64,000 nucleotides of DNA. Source: Enoplolaimus lenunculus (lineage: Eukaryota; Nematoda; Enoplea; Enoplida; Thoracostomopsidae). Below, one piece after another: positions 47,738 through 59,702 of the stretch. The notes under the pieces were generated by a model. It was not told where the DNA came from and did no database searches. It was given only the letters and a program-made list of their open reading frames with translations. Location of the stretch: contig JASANG010001562.1 in assembly GCA_030248215.1 (NCBI GenBank), positions 62,001 through 126,000 on the forward strand, written 5' to 3'. The first letter of the stretch is position 1; the number at the start of each line of letters is the position of its first letter. The translations under genes were made by a program, and so were the position numbers.

Positions 47738-48836
47738 ACAAAAAACTGACCAACACAGTGCGAAATTCAACCAAAAATCGGCCGTAATAATGGACATCGC
47801 GAGATTTGTGTTATTAAATTAAGCAAATGCAAATAAACAGCTTTAATTATCCGCTACTGCTGGTGTTAAATTTCAAACAAAAAATTAATATTAGTCCACA
47901 TTAAGTAAAATTCATTTCGTGTCCCAAAGTGTCGTTAGCGAAAAAACGTTTTATACGTTTAAAAATTTAATTAAGATCATTCGAACCAAACAGCTGTTGT
48001 TGTTTTGTTTTACGGTTTATTACCTCATAAGCGCAGGAACCGGGGAATGTCATCAGAGCAGGAGGCGGTTGACTTTCGACTAATCATAAAAATTTTTTAT
48101 AAAATATCTGGGCATAGATCGCATGGCAAAAGTCATAGATCACATGGCAAAAATTTAAATCTCTTTATAAAGAAAGCTGCAAAATACACGACGGTCTGAT
48201 TCCATTCAGTTGAACGAATTGGTTTAGTTACTTGTAAAGGGGTGGGCCCTAGCCCCAGCCCCCCCCCCGCTCCGCGGTCATTGAAACGTAAAAACCTAAA
48301 CGCTAAGGGGCTTGGTGTGTTGTGATATTCGTTCCGTTGCTGACCGGCTAATGGGACATGAAGATTAGTCAAAAAACCACATCAATAACGGCAGAGAGGG
48401 GAAACAAAACGGAGCGCCGCCCCAGGGACATCTTCGTCCCACTGCCCGAAATATCTATTGACAGCATTAAAATGAATTCACTGTTACGAAAAATATTAGT
48501 GCCCCTTCTATATTTATCCTTGCCCCCACTACTAACAATTTCTAGTTGCAGATATTTGCAGATGTCACAGTGAATCCTACCAGAAACAACGCCACTCTAG
48601 TCGAAAACTAATACCTGCTGGGTAAACAACCAATGATACGGTCATAAATGCATTTGTTGTATTAATGAAATCTGCGTTGACACAGGCTATCACTGGTTAT
48701 TTTTGGCTGTCTAGAAACGTTTCTATGTATAAAATGACGTTCGTGCAGTTTTAGAAATTTAAGTTAACCAAATTCAGCACAACTCGATGAACCAGTAACA
48801 CTGAAACTCACGTGCGCAAAGTTCGACTCAACCAGT

Positions 48837-49030
48837 GGGTAACCTGTGTGTAACCTGTGGGTGACCTGTGGGTAACCTGTGGGTAACCTGTGGGTAACCT
48901 GTGGGTAACCTGTGGGTAACCTGTGGGTAACCTGTGGGTAACCTGTGGGTAACCTGTGGGTAACCTGTGGGTAACCTGTGGGTAACCTGTGGGTAACCTG
49001 TGGTAAACCTGTGGGTAATCTGTGGGTAAA
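48837..49030. repeat. Minisatellite, 11-bp unit
   Basis: About 17 copies of gggtaacctgt, nearly uniform in the middle with variants at the edges. The open frame across it (LPTGYPQVTHR repeats) is a by-product. Confidence 0.97.
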
Positions 49031-50325
49031 CGCTATTCGAGTAAACAGTTTTACACCTGGACCAACTCGCGAATACAGGTGTGTTTCAAGTGGATAAAAA
49101 TTGTCACTTATTACCCACTCCAAAGTTTAAGTTGCTTTATACGCTTATGCGCAGTATTATTCCTGTGGTAAATCATGTGAAATATACACGCTGTTCCTGA
49201 AATCTCTGTTCTGGGTATAAATTCTTTTACCCAACGCATAAACTCGATCCATGTTTATATACCCATATTTTTCACGGTCAGTAAAACGTCACGCGTATGT
49301 CGTTTGTTACTAAAAACACACCGCTCGCAGACAGCTCCGACGGCAAATATACTAGGAACAAAAGTTCACACGGATATAAACCCAAACGAATGTACGCCAT
49401 CTCAACTAATATATCAGTTAAATCGTTGTCCATTGCCCACTGTCATTGCAAATACGTGAACCGTAGGATGAAAGGAAATTGGATACTCTATTGCCGCATT
49501 TTAAATGGGTCATCTGAACCTAATAAAGTGAAATATTTAACACTAAATGCGAAAGTGACCAGTTGAAGAAAAGTTCAAAGCCTCCAGAGTAACCTAATAT
49601 GCCTTGCAGCGCCGCCTACGCAACGGCAAAGCTTGTGTCTCGTGCAAATGCTGAACCTGCTGCAACTTTAAGTGGAGTTTTAAAGTTATGAATAAAACGG
49701 TTTGTGCCAAAGGGTGAATCGTCTATGTCAACAGGTTGAGATTATATGTTGTGGTTTGTAAATCTGTTTGCAAAATTCGGCAATCTAACAGCTCTATGGT
49801 CTCTTATCGTTCCTCAGAACAGACAGAAATATTATACTGTAATGCACATTGCAGTATTTTGTTGCAATACTCTTCTTTGGAAATTTATTTTAGTCTCTGT
49901 ACTTGTTATACAGTCTTGCAATTTTGTATTTCAATCTGCTCAGATTTATATTGGAACAAATAGGTGTTCTGGACACAGCATATGTTTGTCATCGCTAGTT
50001 GCATATCAGTCACACGTCGGCTATACTGCACCGCGGAAACTGCGAGGAATTTTGCAATAACCAACATTGAGACAATGCAGGGGTGGATCATAAGTGAAGC
50101 GATCGACGCTGTGGTTTCAGTTGGTATCGGTCGGACGAAAATTTTTGGAAGACACATTCAAAACTTTTGGGGCATAGCCCTGTTAACCTCCATCTCTGGC
50201 TATGCACCTGACCGGGTAATTGATGCCACTCTGTCATCCTGTTGGACGTTTTGCTTAAAACCCCAATAGCACACACCATCTCCTATTTATCTAACGGTAC
50301 CCATGAACACAAATGAAACGCTTAC

Positions 50326-50363
50326 CCGTATTTCGCACTCGATATGACATAGAAGTTTGCAGT
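50326..50363 (-). CDS. tns: Tensin exon 3: 38-nt C1 micro-exon
   Basis: Acceptor GTTTTAG and donor GTAAGC bound a 38-nt exon. Joined in phase to exon 2 it reads DCKLLCHIECEIR, which completes C-x2-C-x4-H-x2-C of the C1 finger exactly. It is too short for ORF-based prediction and is supported by the ligand spacing and both splice sites. It ends in phase 0. Confidence 0.88.
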
Positions 50364-50746
50364 CTAAAACATATAAATAACACAGAATAAACCTATACAT
50401 ATTTATTACTGATACATTTTGCTATCAAAAAATGAAAAATTACAAGATTTGACTAAATTTTGCTATAACTTATCTTCACAGCACTTGTAATTTTTAAACA
50501 GACCAACAAACACCATTAAGACTTATAAGTCATTTGAAATAATTATATGACCAATCTTAAAAACGTTTCGCTGCCCCTACCATGTTAAGCTGCTATGGGG
50601 TCTGCTTGGAATTGCAAATTCTTTCTGCATTATCAACGAGATTATTAATAAACGAAAACTTTGATAATAAGTCTAAAAACCATGATTTTCAAATATTTCA
50701 ATATACAGCGCAGTTATCAAGATAGAATGTATTTAGTAAATCTTAC
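50364..50746 (-). other. Tensin intron 2
   Basis: 383 bases, AT-rich, nothing recognised. Confidence 0.6.
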
Positions 50747-50873
50747 CTAGACACTGCGACGCTTTTCCATACAGTGGATTTTGACAAACACTACACGATG
50801 CCAACGTTTGAATGTTGCGGAACACAAAATCATGCTGTGGATTGGAAGAATTGCAATGGAAGGCAGGATATTC
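50747..50873 (-). CDS. tns: Tensin exon 2: first half of C1 zinc finger
   Basis: Acceptor TTTGTAG, 42 codons plus one base, donor GTAAGA. The translation holds the C1 ligands His, then 12 residues, then Cys-x2-Cys (LASCSVCQ), followed by the glycine-containing PLYGKASQC segment with the third Cys. C1 fingers bind two zinc ions; typical ones bind diacylglycerol, while the tensin-2 one is of the atypical class. The spacing of ten residues between the second CxxC Cys and the next Cys equals that of tensin-2 as I recall it. It starts in phase 0 and ends in phase 1, matching both neighbours. Confidence 0.88.
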
Positions 50874-51822
50874 CTACAAACAAAAATATAAAAGTGTCAG
50901 GATAAGATGATTCACGAAAAAAGCAAGTTTGAAATCAGAACTTTAATTATAAACCGCCGAATACGCGGCTTAAAATAACAGCCCGAACAATTTAGTATTC
51001 AACAAAACAAATTGCCAAAACTCGATAATTTTTCAAATGGACCTATTGTGTATGAGCAAATGTGTCAATGTCATGCAAACGGTGGAACAATTTGACGCTA
51101 TTGCAGCGGGTGGTTTGACTCAGGCTAGTAGGCAGAAAGCAAGGGAGACGGAATCTCGTTCCGAAACGCTTGAACAGGGGTGTCATGGGTGCCAGTCGAC
51201 ACCCCTAGAAACATAATTCCATATAAAAGAAAGCTTTGTGTTAAAGAATATTGGACTCCTTCCCAGACCAAAACGAAACCATAATTTTGATGACGGTACG
51301 GTTTTTGCGTTAGCTGCTTCGCCGTTTATTGGCACCCCTGGGAAAAATCCCTCCCACGTCCTTGGGTTTGCTGTGAACAGAAAACTTTTAATTTCACTTT
51401 GAAAAGTTTCAGTCTCGCTTGTAAGTCGTCAGATACTCTTATATGTCCCTATTAAAGCCTTTTTTAATTCTCGCCTCTGGCCAGGTAAAGTGGTTACGAG
51501 CCTGGTCGATTTCGTAATTTGCGGACATAAGTCTCCTCTAACCAAAATACACTTTTATAGGAATTTCAACATTTTTACAAGAATATGTGTTCAGGTTTTC
51601 ATGTATTGTGTATTTAAATGCACATTGCCGCAACAGGCTAAGGTGTTCCCGCAAAATTCCGGTCCGGGGGCCCTTTACGATGATTAAAATATTTTTCAAA
51701 TTTTTTGTTTAAAATTTTGTTAGGGTGGGATGCTGCCCTGGGCCTGGATGGTGGCTGCACCGGCCCTGTAAATGCATCACGTGTTATTTTCGCCCAAAAC
51801 AACAAATTCTTCTAACATTTAC
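50874..51822 (-). other. Tensin intron 1
   Basis: 949 bases with no recognised element. Confidence 0.5.
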
Positions 51823-51972
51823 AGCCAACACTGAACCGTTTGCATTGGTCACACGATAATCTTCCGTATATTTATAACGTGACACTGGCCGTTCTGAACG
51901 GCTCCTACTCCGAAATTCGCGTACATTCGCGTGCCGCGGGCTCTGAGCTGAACAACAAAACAAATCGCCCAT
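51823..51972 (-). CDS. tns: Tensin exon 1: N-terminus with Gly-2 and Cys-6/Cys-7
   Basis: Fifty codons starting MGDLFCC and ending GSVLA before a GTAAAT donor in phase 0. An in-frame TAA lies a few codons upstream of the ATG with no AG acceptor between, which supports a first coding exon. Gly at position 2 next to a Cys pair is the layout of myristoylated and palmitoylated proteins, which would place the protein at membranes; this is inference. The rest is basic and Arg/Ser-rich (RSRSRSERP). Linkage to tensin rests on strand, the 0.95 kb distance and phase match with the C1 exon. It could belong to an alternative promoter. Confidence 0.65.
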
Positions 51973-52139
51973 AATTGCAATGATACAGATGCAAATGATG
52001 AGCAATTGTTAACAAAAAATTTTACTATACTACAAATTATTGAATATTAGTTCAGATTAAACGTATATATATTGATTAATATACATGTAATTGGTTATTA
52101 TCTAAACTTAAACCAATACGTAAAGCAGGTTGTCGTGGC

Positions 52140-52246
52140 TCCGCCTTAGAGAATTTTCAACCTTGCTTGTAACTCATGGAAAACCCTTGAAAGCCCGTCC
52201 TGAAAAATTTTTAGCCCCCCTAGCAAAGTGTTCTGGCTACGGGTCT
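52140..52246. mobile_element. GGCCCGTAGCC-family MITE, truncated, inverse
   Basis: ttcaaccttgcttgtaactc through tagcaaagtgttctggctac and gggtctgg; left third missing. Confidence 0.65.
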
Positions 52247-54720
52247 GGTGGTTCGAGTTAAGTGCTTGAAACGTTTGACCCTTATATTGTCTTTCAACAT
52301 GTTTCAGAATATATAAATCTAGTCGAAGTTTGAGTTATACCAAAATCTCAAAAATTCGAATACTCTGGTCGCAAAGTGTACACCACCAGCTGCATATTTA
52401 GCACAAAAAACTCAGCATAAAAATGTTTGCAGATATAACAACAAAGTCTGACTTGAAACCGAAAACTTTTTGGAATTCAAATTTTAAACTATTGGCGTTT
52501 ACCACGGGATATGCCAAAACTTTACGGTATTCGATGCCCCCCCATGAATCGAAACAAATCAACGTTTCTTCAATGAAATATTTTAATCAGCGCTTTCCTA
52601 TGTCAAAAGTGACGAATATTGCCAAGTAAATATACTCGAAACGTTTTCATTCACTTTTTGATACAGTCAATATACTCGTAAATACTTGTGCAACGTAAAG
52701 AAAACGCTCAGATCGCCATAATTTGTTAATTGCCAGTTAATTGTAAAAAAGATTGCTCGCAGTGCAAATTGATTGTGAAATATTTCAATTTTGCAATTCA
52801 TATCATACTAAACGCCAGAAAACACATTCAGGCTCGCAACCATGAATTGTTAACAGAAGGGTGCGATTAGTCTACCAGAGGAGACAAGGCATATTTCTCC
52901 TGCATCATATTTTTTAAAGCAGACGATAAATTAATCAGATAGGCAAGGCGAACAAATCGAGTGGGGATCAGGGCCTCCCCGGTCCGACTCGTTGTTGCGG
53001 CCATGAACATATGTCAAATACGACTTTTCCAGAGCAAAATTAAATCACTGGCTGAATCAACGATATAGAGGCCGATTGTTTCAAATTTTGACAAAGTTTC
53101 TTTTTGTTTTTTTACTTTATTACTATCAAAACAGCACAAAAGATGTCTTTATACTAAAGTAGACTGATATGGTTGTAAAAAATACTGCAAAGGTAACTAA
53201 ATAAAGTTATAAAGATTTGCCGTTTAGTGTTCATAACTATAAATTAGGGGTGTTGTCTTGGGGACCGTTACATCACTAAAGCGTATATTTGTGTAGCACA
53301 AATCGCCACTTACAGTCAGTAGCGTAGCTAGGATTTTGTTTCGGAAAGATATAACTTTATTTTTTGACTCTGGAATCGAAAATTGATTATGATTGCACTT
53401 ATTTTAAGGATGGCTGTATCCTAGTTTCCGGGCCCTTGTATACGCCCCTGGTGTAATGTGTCAGTCTTTTAAACTTAAACAATTGAAACGTGATAGAATT
53501 CGTTGCTGAATGAAGCAAAACGTCCAATCCAATGTGTTAGTAATCTTTGAACGTTGACTGTATTTAGTCAAAATATGCCAGGTTAGCATGCTGGAAAGTA
53601 GAAACATTGCTGGATTGACAAGAAGAGTCCACGCTAATTCAAACTGGAGGTACAAGGTTTCTGGTGCCCAAAACTTTTCTAAATTTTCAGTTCCTTTGGT
53701 TACCCTCTGACTACGAGCCCAAAGCATATTAATACAATTTATTCTTGCAAATCCGGAGTAGTTCGTTGTACTTTGTTTGTTATACAACTATGTCACGTTC
53801 AGGAAAAATATTTATTGAGCAACCATGTACTATACATAACGAATTCAAAATGTGGTATCATGGGAACAGAACCAAGCCGCCAACTTCGTTGTATACGGTC
53901 TTTGTACTTTTTGTACTTTCTTTCTTAGGTACATATTTTGCGGCGGTTTCGGGATGATTGACAGTCACGGAATGACTTTGTTACGTAACAAAAATAATGA
54001 ACAAACAAACAAACAAAACAAACAAACAGTTACCGCAACTAAACAATAACTGCATAAGCAGTGATCTACAGTTCGAAATGGCAATTCAGTCCTAAAAATT
54101 TCACAGTGCCGCCATTCATAGTGCAAAACCGGGCTTTTGCTAATGTTTCCAGAAATTTCGGAGGATATATCCTCCTATCCCACCTTATATAAACCGCTGA
54201 CCCCTGCGTGCATCCACGTCTAATGTGCGACATGATATATATTACATAATTGGACACAATTTCACTTTCATCACGCGTTGAGGCGAGGGCTATGCTATTT
54301 CAACCCTTTTGCATTTCTACCGTTTTAAAGCCCTTGCAGAGCACTAGCGCATGCAGTAAGCGGGTGCCGGGTAAGCATACATCCCCGTGAGGCTGAAAAA
54401 TTATTTGGCGAAAGAAATGACAAGTAGTCTCTTCCTTACAAATTTTCGATTTTGTGTCCGCCTACAAATTTACTTAAATCTGTAGAATGCTGTGTTAGTA
54501 CAGCTGGAATATTTTGCCTGCGACGCTCTGCTTTTCACTTCTAACACAGAAGCAAATTACGCCAGCTTCCTGTATCTGTCGATTTATCAGAAAAATTACT
54601 TAAAACATCCTAAATAAATGTGAAAATTACGACAAGTTTCACACTCGCTTCGCTCGCGAGGTTGTTTTCAAAATCATACTTGCAAAAAATTTAAATTTTT
54701 GCTCGAAAATTGATCTGTTT

Positions 54721-54862
54721 TTATCTTTTGCTTAATGTTTTGTTGTCATTTCCTACATTTCTCTGAAATCCTTCCTCTATTTGCCTCAAAAACTTTCCGG
54801 CTGGCGTGCTACCTGAAGTTCCTAACGGTTTAATCGGTGCCGCATTTTCATCAACGATATAT
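54721..54862 (-). CDS. Possible terminal exon of an unknown gene
   Basis: After CAACTCAAACAG the frame reads WWAYIVDENAAPIKPLGTSG then STPAGKFLRQIEEGFQ and ends NKTLSKR-stop. Composition is protein-like and it ends in a dibasic tail. No family recognised, no AATAAA seen downstream, and the acceptor is poor. A MITE end lies 17 bases upstream of it (54880). Confidence 0.28.
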
Positions 54863-54879
54863 GCCCACCATCTGTTTGA

Positions 54880-55154
54880 GTTGGGATATACTCGCCGCCC
54901 GCCGCCGTGGCGAACCTCCGCACGCCGCCAGAGGCCAGCGTACGGCACGGTAAAATTTTGCCGCACGCCGCCGCGCGCCGGTGCAAAACTTTTTATAAAA
55001 AATTACCGCACGCCGCCGCGCGCCGGTGCAAAACTTTTTATAAAAAATTACCGCACGCCGCCGCGCGCCGGTGCAAAACTTTTTATGAAAAATTACCGCA
55101 CGCCGCCGCGGGGCAGCGCACGGCGGCGGCCGGTTTAGTAAAGTATAGGGCAAC
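54880..55154. mobile_element. GC-rich MITE with inner 45-bp tandem repeats
   Basis: Ends gttgggatatactcg and aagtatagggcaac. Inside, a 45-bp unit (ccgcacgccgccgcgcgccg, gtgcaaaactttttataaaa) is repeated about 3.5 times at 54960-55110. The opposing open frames here are by-products. Confidence 0.85.
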
Positions 55155-55785
55155 CCTTAGAAGTATCTGGATCCGTCACTGTCTCCAAATGACTTCTTTC
55201 TTTAGATAAACAGTAAATTTTTTGCACTGATTTCAGTCTTACAAAATATTGACCGTTTAATCAACAATTGACACAAAAAGAAATGACCGATTGCGTTCTA
55301 TAACAACGACAATCTTTAGTTGTGTTTCAACATTCACGAAAAATTTATAAATAGAAAACTGTAAAATTTTATCATTGCCAATAGGAATCGTTAACCTTAA
55401 ATTATGGACGAAAAAATGTTGTTCGAATGTATCCTTAGGTTCTATGCAGCTTTTTACGACTTTAACCTTACGCAGTAAAGCCGAAATTAACCGCAAATAA
55501 CGTTCAAACGAAAGTTTTCTACATATTTTTATGTACAAACAGCTCGATATTTATATTTGTAAAATGAAGACTTAAGATACTGTCGTAGTGATTAAACAGT
55601 TACTCTATTGTTAAGCATTTGAATTTTACAAATCAATAAAATTGTCTGCCCAGCTTCTGTCGCTACGTTCGCTCGCAAACGCTTTTGTATGAAGTTTTAC
55701 CGTTTTGAAATGAAATCATGGCTGCACACCTGGCCCAGGGGCTGAATTTCAGCATTAAGCATCAAATAATTGACGATATTGGCAT

Positions 55786-56160
55786 CAGGGTGCAACCGGA
55801 ATTACAATTTACCGGAACCGGAACCGGAATTTGAAAATTTTACCGGAACCGGAAACGGAAAAATGCATTTCACCAAAAATTTCATTTTAATCGTATTTTT
55901 TGCTCTATTGTGAAATAACCTTAGTCGAACATAGGTATTTATTTTATTTGTTGTATTTTAGATTTTCGTCGTCGATTGAAGTGAAATCCACCATCAATGG
56001 CTTATATTCGGAGTACAAGTGGCTTTCAAAAGAGATCTTTAAAAATTAGCAAAGTTAAGCAAACGGGCAAATTATAACACCGGAATTTTTAAATCCGGTA
56101 AAAATTTACCGGAACCGGAAGGTGAAAAAATGCCGGAACCGGAATTCCGGTTGCACCCTG
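55786..56160. mobile_element. Intact hAT-like MITE, CAGGGTGCAACCGGAAT, 8-bp TSD
   Basis: Inverse ends CAGGGTGCAACCGGAAT and ATTCCGGTTGCACCCTG, flanked by attggcat on both sides. Interior is rich in ccggaaccgg near both ends and has no ORF. Clean ends and duplication point to recent movement. Confidence 0.92.
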
Positions 56161-56180
56161 ATTGGCATAAATAATAAATA

Positions 56181-56862
56181 CCAGTCGTAGTGGGACTACA
56201 TTTATTGAGCGAATCTCGAACACACGTAAGCAATTAAGGTAATATGCAAAGTTGTTATTAGCTAACTATTCATTTATCAATTTTGGAGGTTTGTAAACAA
56301 TTTATTCAAACTTCTCGCACCTAAAAACCCTTTAGTGCTGAAATTATACTGCTTTTCACCTTAATAATTAGTGAAATATTGTCAAAAGCCCTAATTTAGG
56401 CTTATAAACTATGCTAATATGCAAATTATCTATTGACTAACTGTTCATTTATCCGTGTTGGAGATTTGTAAACAGTCCACGCAGATTCCTCGCACCCAAA
56501 AAGCCTTTAATGCTAAAATTAGATTGCTTCTAACTGTAATAATAGTGAAATATTGTGGAAAGTCCTAATTTAGACTTAATTAATTATGCAAATTAGCCTG
56601 TAGCTAATAAACGGCTTAAAATTTTCAAACCCCAATGCGACGTTAACACCTCAGGATTATTGGCTTTCAAACAAAAAAAGTTTATCAAAATCGGTTCAGC
56701 CATTCCTGAGATTCTTTTCGGACGGACAGACGGACAGACGGACAGAAGGACGGACGGACATCCACCTTTCGACCCCCAAGTACAAAACATAAAACGCTGA
56801 GCGAAACTCCGATGTTCGCTCGGAGTTTCGCTTCGCTCAATAAATGTATTACTCTTGTAGAA
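56181..56862 (+). mobile_element. MITE with inner ~165-bp repeats, both ends present
   Basis: Ends gtgggactacatttattgag and the inverse ctcaataaatgtattact. Two to three inner repeats of the unit described at 27141, then a ggacggacagacggac tract at 56720-56760 and gcgaaactccgatgttcgct. It begins 13 bases after the 55786 element's target repeat. Confidence 0.85.
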
Positions 56863-58750
56863 ACACCCAAGTGAAATTGTAAACAGAATATACCAAACTT
56901 AGTTGAAAAACTTAAGAATATAAAAATATATAATTAATCCATTATCAACGTGAGAGCAGTATAAAATCCGGAATTACTGCATGATTAAATAAAACGGAAA
57001 CCAAAACAGAAATGGATGCTGTGTTTACCGGAAACGGACGCCTGGTTACACACTGGTTCAAACTGACTCAAATCTACAGTACCAATAGTGTTTCAAAAAA
57101 ATTTCGTTCATTTCTAAACCCTAAATCGTTGTATACTCAACGCTTTCAAATCTGTATATAGCAATAAATCTAAAAGCATCACAAACTAGAAAAAACATTT
57201 GGCGCACCGTGACTTTATACACAAATTTGCGACACAAAAAACTAAAGTTTCAAAATTTTCAGCATATTTCACACAGTTGGAAGTATAAAGCGCTCTGTTT
57301 TGTTTACTGCAAAAAAATTTAGCCATTCGCAGTATATATTCGTTTTAAACATTTTAAAATAATACAAAAACGCAATGATTTGTTCGCCGTGCAGCGTATA
57401 GGCGCAGCCAAACGAAGGCACACAACGTAGGCCCCCCCGTCAAGGCCGCTATAAACCGAAGGCATTTAGCGATTACGAAAATAGGATTAATTATGCAGTG
57501 TAGATATTAATGAAATATGGATTCTAATGGAGAAACCGATGACGGATCTTGAAAGACGCTTCCCAAAACAACGTAAACTTGTGTCATATTCCAGTTCCAT
57601 TCGGACTTCATTCAAATTTCTGTATCCATCACTGAGAGAAGCTGTTTTAACTTTGGATATAAGTTTGGTCAGTGAAGAGTCCCCAAAATTTTTATCTTAC
57701 ATTTTCTTATACAACACCACCCGGTAAACGTTCACAAATATCGTATGGCATTATATTTAGTTAAGTGTATACGTGCAGCAAGCGAATGTACTCTCTAAAA
57801 ACTGAAACTTAAATTATAGCTTAACTAAACCTGAATATTAATTTAAGTAAAACTCAAATGGCTGGACGGACTAATAAGAACTTCACTTTTTCAAAAATAC
57901 TTCGAAGCGATCACTGAGCTGTCAAGAAGCCCATTAGGTTTCAGATTAAAAGACTTTTAAAGGAAATAGACGCAATTATTTGCAACGATATATAGTGTTC
58001 TTGTGTTAACTTTCAAAGTTTAACTTATGTATGGTATAAACTGTGTTATAAACCGATGTTATAAACCAGGTGTTTGAGCAACACTTGGTAGTGTTTATGT
58101 AAGTAAACCTTCTCTCTCTTGATGCAATTTGAGAAAGAATTGCCAAAAATTTGCAAAGAAGTAAACGTAAAATCAAACAATTAAATTAACAAATTAAACA
58201 TCATTTAAACTACATAATACTACCTAATTTCTCGTCATCTACGGCTCCACCTCCGGCTACAGCAAGTTTTGTTGACTTACGACTCCGGCTCCGGTATTTT
58301 TCACCTTTGATTGCACCTTGCTAAATATGTATTTCGATTCACCAATGGCTATTGTTTAGCTTCTCTACCTACTTCCGTACGGGTAAAGCCACAAGTGTGT
58401 AAGTTTTGTACACTTCTATTCAACCCACAATTAAAGATATTTTTAGGCATAAGCTTAGACAAAGGCTACGGCTTTGGCTTAAACATAGCTAATTTTTTAA
58501 GAAAACCAATTAAGCCTAGCCTAAGCTTAAGCCTGAGGATAAGAAGAGCCCACGATGTCACCGCTACTGCATAAAAAATTAAGTTTTCTGTGTTTTTTCT
58601 TTGTACAATAAAGTAAGCTACATTTTTAGATGTGTATAAAACATTGGGCAGGCTAATACTGATAATACGCCAACAATGTCATCTTTGAAATCTTAGGTCG
58701 CGAGGAACTCACAAAACAGTAATTTTAACGCATTTAAAAATTGTTTAAAC

Positions 58751-59702
58751 GAGTCGCAGTGGGACTACATGTATTGATCGAAGCTCGAACATACTGAGGC
58801 AATTAAACTAATATCCAAATTAGTTATTAGCTAACTATTCATTTATCGGTTTGGAGGTTTGTAAACAATTTATTCAGGTTTCTAGCACCAAAAACCATTG
58901 AGTAAAACCCTAGTACTTAGTGAAATGAAATATTGCAAAAAGTCTTCATTTAGACTTACCAATTATGCTATTATATAAGGCTTATCAGTTATGCCAAGAG
59001 TGGATGATCACTAACTAAACTGTGCAACTACCGAAATTTGTGCGGTACAAAATGTACCACAGGGCGTGGTGTTTTTGCTGACCTCCCTTGTTTAAAGGGT
59101 GGTCGCTATCACATGAATACCCCTAAATTAAGCTATAAAGGAAGCATGTTTGATGCCGCATACGTAAAGTCCCATGGTTCGCAATAGTAGTACCCCCTCT
59201 AAATAAAGGGGTGGGGGTTGGCCAAAAACGCAACGCGTGCAGAGTACATTCTTTTCTACACTGAATGTGCCCAGTTGCACACTCTTGTTAAACAGCGACT
59301 ATCCACTCTTGGTTATGCTAATATCCAAATTAGCTGTTAGCAAACTGTTCAATTATCAGTTTTGAAGGTTTGTAGACAATTAATTCACAGATTCCTCGCA
59401 CCCAATTACCCTTTATTGCTGAAATTATATTGCTTGTAACCCTAATAATTAGTGAAATAAATTAAAATGTCCCAATTTAGGCTTAACCAATTATGCAAAT
59501 TACCCTATAGCTAATAAAGGGCTCAAAAATTTTACAACACCAATGCGACGTTTGCACCCCAGGATGACAGGCTTTCAAACAAAAATGTTTATCAAAATCG
59601 ATTCAGCAGTTCTTGAGATTCGTTTCGGACGGTCTGACGGACGGACATCTACCTTTCGACCCCCGAGCACAAAATAGAAAACGCTTCGCGAAACTCCGAG
59701 CA
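58751..59702 (+). mobile_element. MITE with inner repeats, interrupted by another element
   Basis: Same family as 56181 (cgcagtgggactacatgtat start; acggacggacatctaccttt near end). Interrupted at 58994-59322; last part of the end is missing. Confidence 0.8.
58994..59322. mobile_element. Nested MITE, CCAAGAGTGGAT ends
   Basis: Ends CCAAGAGTGGATGATC and ACTATCCACTCTTGG, flanked by ttatg on both sides, inside the repeat-bearing MITE. Related to 668-982. Confidence 0.85.

Larger units (their letters stand above)
43841..50325 (-). other. Tensin intron 3, 6.5 kb, minisatellite-rich
   Basis: Contains a GC-rich MITE remnant (44053-44160), an open segment with repeats (44689-45063), degenerate taggctta blocks (45225-45420), a TIR element (45994-46184), two minisatellites (46687-47209, 48837-49030), ggccggccgg-rich segments near 46540 and 47435-47500, and a TTAA-MITE remnant (47666-47737). 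Confidence 0.6.
1..51972 (-). other. tns: Tensin gene, C1-TEN/tensin-2-like (3' end beyond window)
   Basis: Tensins are focal-adhesion scaffolds that tie actin and integrin tails together through an N-terminal PTEN-like phosphatase-C2 module and a C-terminal SH2-PTB module; tensin-2 adds an N-terminal C1 zinc finger. Twenty exons in this order are visible: C1 at about residues 64-110, phosphatase fold from about 150, P-loop at 249-257, C2 from about 340 to 460, a roughly 1,400-residue disordered middle, then SH2. Identity rests on family motifs seen by eye: [79 protein letters not shown] and VRHFLIE. Eighteen of nineteen exon joins agree in phase (one donor choice is inferred from phase). The rest of SH2 and the PTB domain should lie left of position 1. 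At more than 1,980 residues it is longer than vertebrate tensins (about 1,400-1,730). Confidence 0.93.

Noticed and set aside
48764-49123. 119-codon frame with LPTGYPQVTHR repeats
   Set aside because: Product of the 11-bp minisatellite at 48837-49030; no start context or family support.
54806-55209. Overlapping Arg/Pro/Ala-rich frames on both strands
   Set aside because: Explained by the CG-rich MITE and its 45-bp repeats.
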